Positions 6,664-13,850 of a DNA stretch of 18,743 nt are shown here, one piece after another. Below the pieces are notes generated by a model. The model made no database searches. It saw nothing but the letters and a program-made list of their open reading frames with translations, and was not told the DNA's origin. The first letter of the stretch is position 1. The number at the start of each line of letters is the position of its first letter. This DNA comes from Rhodocyclaceae bacterium (GTDB taxonomy: Bacteria; Pseudomonadota; Gammaproteobacteria; Burkholderiales; Rhodocyclaceae). The DNA lies in NCBI GenBank assembly GCA_023230455.1, contig JALNXH010000036.1:1-18743 (forward strand), given 5' to 3'. Both the position numbers and the translations under genes were made by a program.

Positions 6664-8223
6664 CTAGTTGATCTGCCGTTCCTTGCCGCTCCAGAACGGT
6701 TCGCGCACGCTGCGCTTGAGCACCTTGCCGACCGGGCTGCGCGGCAGCTTGTCCACGAAGTCCACGCTCTTCGGCGCCTTGACGCTGCCGAGTTTTTCCT
6801 TGCACAGGGCGATGAGTTCCGCGGCGCTCGCGCTCATGCCGGGATTCAGTTCCACCACTGCCTTCACCGCCTCGCCCCACTTCTCGTCGGGCACGCCGAC
6901 CACCGCGCAGTCCTGCACCGCCGGGTGGCCGTTGAGCACGCCCTCCACCTCGGCGCTGAAGACGTTGAAGCCGCCGCTGATGATCATGTCCTTCTTGCGG
7001 TCGGTGATGTGCAGGTAGCCGTCGGGATCGATGAAACCGACATCGCCCATGTGCAGCCAGCCGTTCACCACCGTCTCGGCGGTGCGCGCCGCGTCCTTGT
7101 AGTAGCCCTTCATCAGGATGTCGCCGCGGACGCAGATCTCGCCCACTTCGCCGTCGGGGACGATTTCGTTGCCCTCGTTCTGGATCGACACCTGGGTCAG
7201 GGCGAACGGGCGGCCGCAGGAGGCCAGCGTCGAATCCGGGGCGAAGCCGCCGTCGCGGAAATGCTCCGCCGGTTCCAGGCAGGCGACGCCGGCCGGGGCT
7301 TCCGACTGGCCGAAGCCCTGGATCATCACCGGGCCGAAGGTGCGCAGCGCACGCTTGAGCTTGTCCACCGACATCGGCGCCGCGCCGTAGAGGAAATAGC
7401 GCAGCGAGCTGTAATCGCGCTGCTCGATGCCGGGCAGGTCGAGCAGCATGTAGATCACCGTCGGCGGCAGGAACAGCTCGGTAATACGGTGGCGTTCGAT
7501 GGCGTCGAGCAGCAGCGCCGGCTCCGGGCGCGGAATGATCACCAGCGTGCCGCCGCGCGCCGCCGCCATCAGCGAAAACAGGCCTGCGGTGTGGGTCAGC
7601 GGCGCCGCGGCCAGATTGACCGGGCGTTGATTTGCCGGGTAGCTCATGACCGAGAGCCAGTTCGCCACCATCGTCGAAATGCTGCGATGGGTATTCATCA
7701 CCCCCTTGGGCCGGCCTGTCGTGCCGCCGGTGGGCATCAGCGCACAGACGTCTTCCATGGCCGTTTCCACCTGCGGCGCAGCGGCACTTTGGGCCGCCAT
7801 CCACACCTGCATTTCGATGGCGCCGGGCGCTTCGCCGTCGATGCAGATGTAGTGCCGTACCTTCGGCAGCGCCGGCTTGAGGGCAGCGATCTGTTCGGCG
7901 AAGGCAGACTGGAAGAACAACACTTCGCAGTCGAAGGCGGCGAGGATGTAGCCGTTCTCCTCGCTGGCGTTGCGGTAGTTGACCGGCACCCAGGCGAGGC
8001 CGGCGCGCCAGATGGCGAGCGTGCATAGCCAGGCCAGCGGATCGTTGGTGGCCCAGACGGCCGCCTTGGCTTCCCTGGCGCAACCGGCGGCAATCAGGCC
8101 GTTGGCGATGCGGCAGGTGACCTCGCGCGCCTGGCGGTAGGTGTAGCGCTGCTCGCCGCAGAGCAGGTAGTCGCCGTCCGGGGCAATGCGAAAACCGCGG
8201 TCGAAGAAATCGATCACCGCCAT
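6664..8223 (-). CDS. Acyl-CoA ligase (AMP-forming, ANL superfamily)
   Basis: A 519-residue acyl-adenylate/thioester-forming enzyme that activates a carboxylic acid to its CoA thioester at the cost of ATP to AMP. Motifs in order: the phosphate loop MPTGGTTGRPKG (163-174), the aromatic/adenine motif GFGQSEA, and the hinge region GWLHMGDVGFIDPDGYLH followed by DRKKDMIISGGFN. The C-terminal catalytic lysine is Lys500 in SPVGKVLKR. No membrane segment is seen. The ATG at 8223 begins one nucleotide after the stop codon of the upstream saccharopine-dehydrogenase-like gene (TAG-C-ATG), so translation is probably coupled. The SD-like sequence before it is weak. A longer reading with a start at 8358 would add 45 low-complexity residues overlapping the neighbour and is rejected. 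The substrate is likely the acid made by the aldehyde dehydrogenase of the same cluster (inference). Confidence 0.92.
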   Translation of the reverse strand: MAVIDFFDRGFRIAPDGDYLLCGEQRYTYRQAREVTCRIANGLIAAGCAREAKAAVWATNDPLAWLCTLAIWRAGLAWVPVNYRNASEENGYILAAFDCEVLFFQSAFAEQIAALKPALPKVRHYICIDGEAPGAIEMQVWMAAQSAAAPQVETAMEDVCALMPTGGTTGRPKGVMNTHRSISTMVANWLSVMSYPANQRPVNLAAAPLTHTAGLFSLMAAARGGTLVIIPRPEPALLLDAIERHRITELFLPPTVIYMLLDLPGIEQRDYSSLRYFLYGAAPMSVDKLKRALRTFGPVMIQGFGQSEAPAGVACLEPAEHFRDGGFAPDSTLASCGRPFALTQVSIQNEGNEIVPDGEVGEICVRGDILMKGYYKDAARTAETVVNGWLHMGDVGFIDPDGYLHITDRKKDMIISGGFNVFSAEVEGVLNGHPAVQDCAVVGVPDEKWGEAVKAVVELNPGMSASAAELIALCKEKLGSVKAPKSVDFVDKLPRSPVGKVLKRSVREPFWSGKERQIN

Positions 8224-8224
8224 G

Positions 8225-9337
8225 CTATTTCTCGCGTACCAGGCGAGCGTAGCCAAAGCGTTCGAGCAGGCCCATGAAGTTCTTCGTGCCGAAGGCCTGG
8301 CCAGGACTACGGAAGCCGACGGCTGTCGGGCCTTCGCCGAGCAGCAGGCTGCACGCATAAGCCTGGAACAGGCCGGTCACCTGATACGGCGAGTGGCTGT
8401 AGACGACATAGCGCACGCTGCCCATGGCGCCGGTGCCGATGGCCACGTCGTAGCAGCGATGGACCAGCGGATTCTCCCGCGGCGGCATCCCCGGCTGCAT
8501 GCCGGCACCGATCTTTTCCAGTTCGGCGACTTGCTCGGCTTCCGGAAGCTGGGCCAGCTTCTCGTGGTACATCTTGAAAATGCTGTGGATGCCCAGCATC
8601 AGCTCGCGGTTGGTAAAGCTCGTCAGCGACTTGAGGTTGCGGATGCGCTTGTGGTTCTGGAACCAGAGCGGCAGCGGACTGCCCGACCAGGGCAGCGCGA
8701 ACATCGGCGTCAGGCTGTGCGGCGAGGCCACGTCGATGCCGAAGGCCGGCGGCCAGGCGGAAAGCTTGCCGGCTTCGAGGAAATATTCCTTGGCGCGCAC
8801 CATCTGGATGAAGGTCTGCGTCGAGCCGAAGGTCGGCGTCCCGGTCGGTATGCAGGTGGCCTCTATGCTGTCGATCTCCGGATGCTCGGCACAGGCGTCC
8901 ACCGCGATTTCCAGCATCGCGTGCATGTAGGCGGTGGCCGGCGCCAGCAGCAAGCCCTTTGCGGCGAACTGCGCGCCGTATTCGTCGCGCAGCTTGAGCA
9001 TGTAGGGCTGCTCGCCGGTGGTATCAAGGTAGTGGCAGCCGGCCGCCAGCGCCGCCTGCACCACCGTTTCGCCATAGCGGACGAACGGGCCGACGATGTT
9101 GCACACCACCTCGGCGCCGGCGAAAGCCTTGGCCAGCGCCGCAACGTCGTGCCCGGCCTCGACCACCTCGTAATCGGCGGTCTCAATGCCCGGTACAAGC
9201 CGCATCGCCTCTTCGAGACGCTGGCGATTGCGCCCCACGGCGCGGAAAGGAATCTGGAACTGGCGCAGGAATTCGCAGACCAGCCTGCCCGTATAACCGT
9301 TGGCGCCGTACACCACCACGCGTTTGGTACTGTTCAT
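8225..9337 (-). CDS. Saccharopine-dehydrogenase-like NAD(P)-binding oxidoreductase
   Basis: A 370-residue protein with an N-terminal Rossmann fold, VVVYGANGYTGRLV (7-20; G-x-x-G-x-x-G at 11-17), typical of the saccharopine dehydrogenase NADP-binding superfamily. Members of this fold outside lysine metabolism include trans-acting enoyl reductases of mycobacterial lipid synthesis and many uncharacterised bacterial proteins. After the nucleotide-binding part come NIVGPFVRYGETVV and HYLDTTGEQ, also usual in the group. No lysine-pathway gene is nearby, and the context is acyl-CoA catabolism, so a reductase or dehydrogenase acting on a pathway intermediate is more likely than a lysine enzyme. There is a strong AGGAGG site 6 nt before the ATG. 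It is coupled to the ligase by a 1-nt gap. Specific reaction unknown. Confidence 0.82.
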   Translation of the reverse strand: MNSTKRVVVYGANGYTGRLVCEFLRQFQIPFRAVGRNRQRLEEAMRLVPGIETADYEVVEAGHDVAALAKAFAGAEVVCNIVGPFVRYGETVVQAALAAGCHYLDTTGEQPYMLKLRDEYGAQFAAKGLLLAPATAYMHAMLEIAVDACAEHPEIDSIEATCIPTGTPTFGSTQTFIQMVRAKEYFLEAGKLSAWPPAFGIDVASPHSLTPMFALPWSGSPLPLWFQNHKRIRNLKSLTSFTNRELMLGIHSIFKMYHEKLAQLPEAEQVAELEKIGAGMQPGMPPRENPLVHRCYDVAIGTGAMGSVRYVVYSHSPYQVTGLFQAYACSLLLGEGPTAVGFRSPGQAFGTKNFMGLLERFGYARLVREK

Positions 9338-9424
9338 TGCTGCCTCCTCGATGTTCTTTGCGGCCCGGATTTCCGGTGACCGCGATTTAACGAACTTCGA
9401 AGACTAGGGCCGAAGAGGCGGCAA

Positions 9425-9448
9425 TCCCCCCCTCGTTAATGGGGGGGA
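9425..9448. other. C7/G7 hairpin between the NmrA-like and saccharopine-dehydrogenase-like genes
   Basis: TCCCCCCC (9425-9432) pairs perfectly with GGGGGGGA (9441-9448) across an 8-nt loop. It lies 16 nt after the stop codon of the NmrA-like gene on the minus strand. No U-tract follows on that strand, so it is not a standard intrinsic terminator. It may act as a partial terminator or an RNA stabiliser in the 126-nt gap, the only other content of which is the next gene's ribosome-binding site. Confidence 0.5.
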
Positions 9449-9463
9449 GTGATCGCGCACTCC

Positions 9464-10435
9464 TCAGTCCTGCGGCCCGAGGATGGCTTCGCGGTTGGCC
9501 GCGAGCCAGTGGCGCAGGGTCGTCGCCGGCCGACCGGTGAGGAACTCGACGATGTCTGACTTGCGCCAGAGCGTTTCGTTGTCCTGTTCGAACTGGAAGT
9601 AATGCAGAAAATACTCGTCGGCATCCGGCCGCCCGATGTATTGCTTGACGCCCTCGCCACAGATGCGCAAAAACGTTTCGTCGCTGCCGTCGTAGGCGAT
9701 CCGCATGCCGAACACCTCGCTCATCAACTCGGCGACTTGGTCGAACCACATCACATCGTTGCCGTTGTCGAGATGGTAGGTCTGGTCGAGATGGCGCTGG
9801 TTGGTCGACAGCAGGATCGCGGCGGCACAGGCGCCGATGTCGTGGGTGTCGATGAATCCCATGCGGCGGTTGCGCGGCACCGAGAGGATGCGCTCGGCGC
9901 GGATCGGCCCGTTGAAGAACGGAGTGAGGAAGTTCTGCATGAAATAGGCGCCGATATTGATGTAGGTCAGCGGCAGCCCGCTCTTTTCCAGCAGCGCCTT
10001 GGCGCGCAGATGCTGCACCGCTGTGCCGCCACCGAAGCGCTTCAGCGCAGGGGGGATGCGATCCATCGTCATGCCCGGAGGATCGGCGACCAGACGGACA
10101 ATCTGCAGCAGGCCCGGATTGGCCCGCGCCGCATGAACCAGATGGGTCATCGCGCGCTCTTCGTCGAGGAAGTCGGGGGTAACGACAAAGAGCCCGGTCA
10201 GTCCCGCCAGCGCCTTTTCCAGTGAGGGGAGATCGTAGTAGTTGGCGACAACGATCTCCGCCGCGGGGAATTCCTGCGACAGGGCTGCACGATGATCGTC
10301 GCTGCGAATGATCAGGCGCAGTTTCGTCTGCGGCGACTTCTCGCTGGCAAAGCGCGCCAGGGGCTTGCCGATATGGCCGTTGGCGCCGAATACGCCGATG
10401 CATTGTTGTTCGGGCTTGGTGTTGATTCCACGCAT
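9464..10435 (-). CDS. NmrA-like / atypical SDR NAD(P)-binding protein
   Basis: A 323-residue protein with an N-terminal dinucleotide-binding loop IGVFGANGHIGKPLA (13-27; G-x-x-G-x-x-G at 17-23), followed by the NmrA pattern: a second strand with basic RLIIRSDD, then VVANYYDLPSLEKAL and GLFVVTPDF. Proteins of this group are quinone or flavin reductase-like enzymes, isoflavone-reductase-like enzymes, or redox sensors that bind NAD(P) without catalysis. The canonical SDR Y-x-x-x-K pair is not obvious. A GGAG site precedes the ATG at a proper distance. It sits 74 nt after rubredoxin and 126 nt before the saccharopine-dehydrogenase-like gene. Its role in the cluster is unknown; a reductase for a ketone or enone intermediate or a redox-sensing accessory protein are both possible. 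Confidence 0.8.
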   Translation of the reverse strand: MRGINTKPEQQCIGVFGANGHIGKPLARFASEKSPQTKLRLIIRSDDHRAALSQEFPAAEIVVANYYDLPSLEKALAGLTGLFVVTPDFLDEERAMTHLVHAARANPGLLQIVRLVADPPGMTMDRIPPALKRFGGGTAVQHLRAKALLEKSGLPLTYINIGAYFMQNFLTPFFNGPIRAERILSVPRNRRMGFIDTHDIGACAAAILLSTNQRHLDQTYHLDNGNDVMWFDQVAELMSEVFGMRIAYDGSDETFLRICGEGVKQYIGRPDADEYFLHYFQFEQDNETLWRKSDIVEFLTGRPATTLRHWLAANREAILGPQD

Positions 10436-10509
10436 TGCTCAGGTCTCCTCGTTGTTATTTCAGCCAGCTGTCTGCGCTTCGTGTTCGGCCGGGAAAACGA
10501 GCCGTGGTG

Positions 10510-10674
10510 CTACTCGACGATCAACTGATAATCGGATTTTGCGGCCCCGCACTCGGGGCACATCCAGTCGTCGGGAAGGGACTCGAACGGCGTGCCCGGC
10601 GGAATGCCCGAGTCCGCATCGCCCAGTTTCTCGTCGTAGACGTGGGCGCAGAAAATGCAGCGCCACTTACGCAT
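10510..10674 (-). CDS. Rubredoxin
   Basis: A 54-residue rubredoxin with both iron-binding knuckles intact, C6-I-F-C9 and C39-P-E-C42, and the family sequence GTPFESLPDDWMCPECG. It is a one-iron cytoplasmic electron carrier. Its start codon lies inside the end of the upstream di-iron gene (8-nt overlap), with a GGAG site in that gene, so the two are translationally coupled and it is very likely the electron donor to that oxygenase/desaturase. A longer in-frame reading starting at 10743 would add 23 arginine-rich residues from the shadow of the neighbour and is rejected. No rubredoxin reductase is seen in the window. Confidence 0.95.
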   Translation of the reverse strand: MRKWRCIFCAHVYDEKLGDADSGIPPGTPFESLPDDWMCPECGAAKSDYQLIVE

Positions 10675-11587
10675 GATTCGGCTCCGTGCGCGGAGGATAG
10701 AGGGTCGCCTTGAAATCGTAGCCGTGATTGACCGCGATGCCACAGGCGCGGATTTCCTCTTCGAGCAAACGCCACACCGCCGGATGCCGGTAGGACGGCG
10801 TGCTCGGATAGAGGTGGTGGATGAGGTGGTAGTTGTGAAACTGGAGGCCGGGATTCAGCACGCTTTCGCCGCCGAGGCGCATGGAACTCGCCAGGGTGGG
10901 GTCTGTTTGCTGCGTGTAGCGTTCCATGGCGCCGCTGTGGGGCAGCCAGAAGAAGGCGAAGCCCATGTAGAGGAAGGCCAGGCGTGTCGGCAGGAACCAG
11001 AGCAGGAGAACCTCCATTCCGTAACCCAGGGCGGTCAGCGCAGCGACGACTGCCAGCGTGCCGCCGACATGAACAACCGCCCGCTTTATCAACTTCCGGC
11101 CGATCGGGTCTTTGTGATCCCGGACGATGAAGGAATACAGATAGGCGAAATCGATCGTCATCCAGCGCAAGGGCAATTGCCAGAACGGTCCGTGCGTCCA
11201 TCGGTCCGGATCGTTTTCGCCGTTGGTGAAACGGTGATGGCGGGCGTGATACCAGCGAAACACCGCCAGCGGACTGTGCGGCAAAAGAACCGCGATCCCG
11301 ATGTGGCCCAGCCCGTCGTTCAGCGTGACGTTGTTCGACAGCGAACGATGCAGCGCCTCGTGAATGGCGGTGAACTCCCAGGTCAGGAAAACGCTGCTGA
11401 GCAGGCAGGCGGCCCAAAGCGGAATCGCGCCCGACAAGCCCAACCCGGTGCTTGCCCCCACTCCGACCAGAACGATCCCCAGTGCGGCAACGCTGGGCCA
11501 CGCCACGCGCGGCGGCGATGTCAGCGCATTGAGGGCGCGCTTTTTGGAATCGGGTACGACCAGAGGCCTTGATGAAATCGTCGTCAT
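10667..11587 (-). CDS. Membrane di-iron fatty acid desaturase-like protein
   Basis: A 306-residue integral membrane protein of the FA_desaturase superfamily. Its three histidine boxes are H76-E-A-L-H80, H114-A-R-H117-H118 and H254-L-I-H257-H258 (in FHNYHLIHHLYPSTPSY). Hydrophobic segments are at about 30-50, 54-74 and 174-216. The family uses O2 and two electrons to insert a double bond or, in some branches, a hydroxyl group. The NYxEHYG signature of AlkB alkane hydroxylases is absent. The coupled rubredoxin immediately downstream is the expected reductant. An AAAGGA site precedes the ATG. An O2-using enzyme is unexpected beside a water-dependent molybdenum hydroxylase, so it may modify a membrane lipid or provide an aerobic branch of the pathway. 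The family call is firm; substrate and reaction type are not. Confidence 0.87.
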   Translation of the reverse strand: MTTISSRPLVVPDSKKRALNALTSPPRVAWPSVAALGIVLVGVGASTGLGLSGAIPLWAACLLSSVFLTWEFTAIHEALHRSLSNNVTLNDGLGHIGIAVLLPHSPLAVFRWYHARHHRFTNGENDPDRWTHGPFWQLPLRWMTIDFAYLYSFIVRDHKDPIGRKLIKRAVVHVGGTLAVVAALTALGYGMEVLLLWFLPTRLAFLYMGFAFFWLPHSGAMERYTQQTDPTLASSMRLGGESVLNPGLQFHNYHLIHHLYPSTPSYRHPAVWRLLEEEIRACGIAVNHGYDFKATLYPPRTEPNHA

Positions 11588-11653
11588 GGAATTTCCTTTC
11601 TGAAGGGGAACTGCTTTTTTTATCTGTTGCTAGGCAACGTTTATTTACCGACG

Positions 11654-11675
11654 CTCCGGGCCTCCCGGCCCGGAG
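11654..11675. other. GC-rich hairpin downstream of the aldehyde dehydrogenase gene
   Basis: CTCCGGGC (11654-11661) and GCCCGGAG (11668-11675) form a perfect 8-bp stem with a 6-nt loop, starting 4 nt beyond the aldehyde dehydrogenase stop codon on the minus strand. The following minus-strand sequence (GTCGGTAAATAAACG) has no run of T, so a Rho-independent terminator is only a weak possibility. It could reduce read-through into, or protect the mRNA ahead of, the di-iron gene. Confidence 0.5.
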
Positions 11676-11679
11676 AAAT

Positions 11680-13017
11680 TCACGCCGCCGCCGGTACCGA
11701 AAGCATGGCGCGCTCGTGGGACAACTCCTTGAAACCGTGAATGCCGTGATAGCGGCCGATACCGCTTTCGTTCACGCCGCCGAAGGGCAGCCGCGATTCG
11801 AAAAAGTGGGTCGCCCAGCCGTTGACGGTGACGCCGCCCGAAGAGGTTTCCAGCATCATGCGGTCGATGAAGGCCTGATCCGTGCTGAACACGTACATCG
11901 CCAGCGGCTTGCCGCCGCGACGCATGAAGGCCGTGATGTCGTTGATGTCCCTGTAGGTGGCCACCGTCAGCAACGGGCCGAAGACTTCCTCCTTCATGAT
12001 CGTGGCGTCCAACGGTACGGCGCGCAGGATCGTTGGATGGATGGTGAGATCGTCGGCTTCGGTCTTGCCGCCGTAAGCCACGTTGGCGCCCCGCTTCGTC
12101 GCATCGTCGAGGTAGCCCTTGACCCGCTCGAAGTTCCGCTTGTCGACGATGCGAGCGAAGGCCTGCTTGTTGAGTTTTCCCTCGGCGTAATACGTCCCTT
12201 CGATAAAGGCGGACGCCTGCTTGACGAATTCGTCCGCCAGCTCCTCGCGCACCCAGGCGATGTCGGGACAGAGGCAAACCTGGCCGGCGTTGAAGCAGCG
12301 GCCGGCAGCGATGGTGGCGGCGGCCAGCGGCAGGTCGCTCGCCCGGTCCACCACGGCCGGGCACTTGCCGCCGAGTTCGAGGGTCACCGAGGTTAGGTGT
12401 TTGGCGGCGGCGGCCATCACCGCCCTGCCCACTTTCGGGCTGCCGGTGAAGAAAATGTGGTCGAACGGCAGTTCGAGCAGCGCGTTGGCAAGCTCGATGC
12501 CGCCTTCGACGACGGCCACTTCGCGTTCGTCGAAGGCTTCACGCAGCACTTTTGCCGAGATCGCGCTGGTGGCCGGTGCCATTTCGTTCGGCTTGGCGAT
12601 GACGCAGTTGCCCGCGGCGATCGCCGGCACCAGCGGCTGGAGCAGCAGCAGGAAGGGGAAATTCCATGCGCCGAAAACCAGGCAGACACCCCGCGGCTCA
12701 TAGACCATGGTCGCCTTCGTTCCCGCAAGCTGGGGCGACGACTCGATCTGCACCGGCTTCATCCATTCGTCGAGATGGGCAATCGCTTCGTCGATGTCGC
12801 CGATCACGACGGCGATTTCGGCCTCGGCTTCCGAAGCCGGCTTGCGCAGGTCGGTAGCCAGCGCCCGGCGGATGCCGTCCGCATTGGCCTGGACGGCGTC
12901 CTTGAATTTTTGCAGCTTCTGCTTGCGCTGCGCGGCGGTCGTGGCCTTGATCGTCCACTGGTGATTTTTCTGCTGATCGAAGATGCGCTTGAGTTCTGCG
13001 GGCGATGGATTCGACAT
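11680..13017 (-). CDS. Aldehyde dehydrogenase, class 3 / fatty-aldehyde type
   Basis: A 445-residue NAD(P)-dependent aldehyde dehydrogenase that oxidises an aldehyde to the acid. The short length and the order of motifs point to the class 3 branch (fatty, benzaldehyde- or coniferyl-aldehyde-type enzymes): GAWNFPFLLLLQP (116-128), AKPNEMAP, FFTGSPKVGR (189-198, nucleotide binding), LELGGKCP with Glu214 (general base), and FNAGQVCLCPD with catalytic Cys248. EEVFGPLL and PFGGVNESGIGRYHG close the fold. There is a strong AGGAGG site 6 nt before the ATG. It lies 35 nt after the PaaG-type crotonase gene. In the cluster it would convert a terminal aldehyde to the acid used by the acyl-CoA ligase (inference). 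Confidence 0.93.
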   Translation of the reverse strand: MSNPSPAELKRIFDQQKNHQWTIKATTAAQRKQKLQKFKDAVQANADGIRRALATDLRKPASEAEAEIAVVIGDIDEAIAHLDEWMKPVQIESSPQLAGTKATMVYEPRGVCLVFGAWNFPFLLLLQPLVPAIAAGNCVIAKPNEMAPATSAISAKVLREAFDEREVAVVEGGIELANALLELPFDHIFFTGSPKVGRAVMAAAAKHLTSVTLELGGKCPAVVDRASDLPLAAATIAAGRCFNAGQVCLCPDIAWVREELADEFVKQASAFIEGTYYAEGKLNKQAFARIVDKRNFERVKGYLDDATKRGANVAYGGKTEADDLTIHPTILRAVPLDATIMKEEVFGPLLTVATYRDINDITAFMRRGGKPLAMYVFSTDQAFIDRMMLETSSGGVTVNGWATHFFESRLPFGGVNESGIGRYHGIHGFKELSHERAMLSVPAAA

Positions 13018-13052
13018 GTGTTCCTCCTTGAAAAGTTGTTTTTGCCGCCGGC

Positions 13053-13841
13053 TCAGCGACCGGAGTAGCGTGCCGGCCGTTTGCCGAGAAAAGCGGCGAC
13101 GCCTTCGCGAAAGTCGCCGGAACGGGTGGCCGCCTTGAATGCGGCCCGCTCGGCGGCGAGCTGCTCGGACAGCGGCGTATGGCAGGCGCTGCGCGCCAGG
13201 CGTTTCCAGTGGCCGTAGGCCCGGGTCGGCCCGGCGGCAAGCCGGGAAGCCATCGCGGCGGTTTCCGCCGCCAGCGACGCGGCCGGCACGACGCGGTTGA
13301 TCAACCCGGCATCGAGTGCCTGCTGCGCGTCCCAGGTGGCGCCCAGCAGCATCAGCTCATTGGCGCGCGCATGGCCGAGGCGGCGCGGCAAATACCAGCT
13401 GCCGCCGCAATCCGGCGACGCACCGATGCGGTCGTAGGCCAGCAGGAAACGCGTGCCCTCGGCGGCCAGGACCAGATCGCAGCCGGACATCAGGCTCAGG
13501 CCGGCGCCCGCCACCGCGCCATGGACGCTGGCCAGCACCGGCGCATCGTGGTTGGCCAGCAGCTCGATCACCGGATGCAGGGCGTCGAGCAACTCGTCGA
13601 CCACGCCCGCCGCCTGCTCGAAATCCTCGGCAAAGCGGCTCAGGTCGCCGCCGGCGACAAAGGCCCGCCCTGCCCCGGTCAGCACGATGCAGCGCACATC
13701 GTCGCGCTGTGCCAGCGGCATCACTGCGTCATGGATGGCGCGTGCGGTCGGTACGTCGATCGCGTTGAGCACGTCGGGGCGGTTGATCGTGACGGTGGCG
13801 ACGCCCTGTTCGGCATCGATCGAAAGTTCGGCGAGGGCCAT
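13053..13841 (-). CDS. Crotonase-fold protein, PaaG-type (probable isomerase rather than hydratase)
   Basis: A 262-residue crotonase-superfamily protein with the oxyanion-hole motifs AFVAGGDLS (60-68) and HGAVAGAGLSLMSGCD (107-122). Both glutamates of true enoyl-CoA hydratases are missing: Ser116 occupies the Glu144 position and Asp137/Arg138 the PEI region. Instead it has IGASPDCGGSW, with Asp144 in the same place as the catalytic Asp of PaaG (1,2-epoxyphenylacetyl-CoA isomerase) and related delta3/delta2 isomerases. A double-bond or ring isomerisation on an acyl-CoA is therefore more likely than hydration. The gene starts 9 nt after the stop of the fused hydratase/dehydrogenase gene, with its SD (GAGGA) overlapping that stop codon, which implies co-translation. 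It carries an annotation risk: homology searches will label it enoyl-CoA hydratase. Confidence 0.85.
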   Translation of the reverse strand: MALAELSIDAEQGVATVTINRPDVLNAIDVPTARAIHDAVMPLAQRDDVRCIVLTGAGRAFVAGGDLSRFAEDFEQAAGVVDELLDALHPVIELLANHDAPVLASVHGAVAGAGLSLMSGCDLVLAAEGTRFLLAYDRIGASPDCGGSWYLPRRLGHARANELMLLGATWDAQQALDAGLINRVVPAASLAAETAAMASRLAAGPTRAYGHWKRLARSACHTPLSEQLAAERAAFKAATRSGDFREGVAAFLGKRPARYSGR

Positions 13842-13850
13842 GTGTTTTCC

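Noticed and set aside
5281..8028. 915-codon open frame on the plus strand, antisense to the ligase and SCP-x-type thiolase genes
   Set aside because: It crosses two well-supported genes and an intergenic repeat, is rich in His/Arg/Ala typical of GC-rich antisense frames, and shows no recognisable domain.
8225..9337. Lysine-biosynthesis saccharopine dehydrogenase
   Set aside because: Only the NADP-binding fold matches; no lysine-pathway neighbours, and the context is acyl-CoA catabolism.
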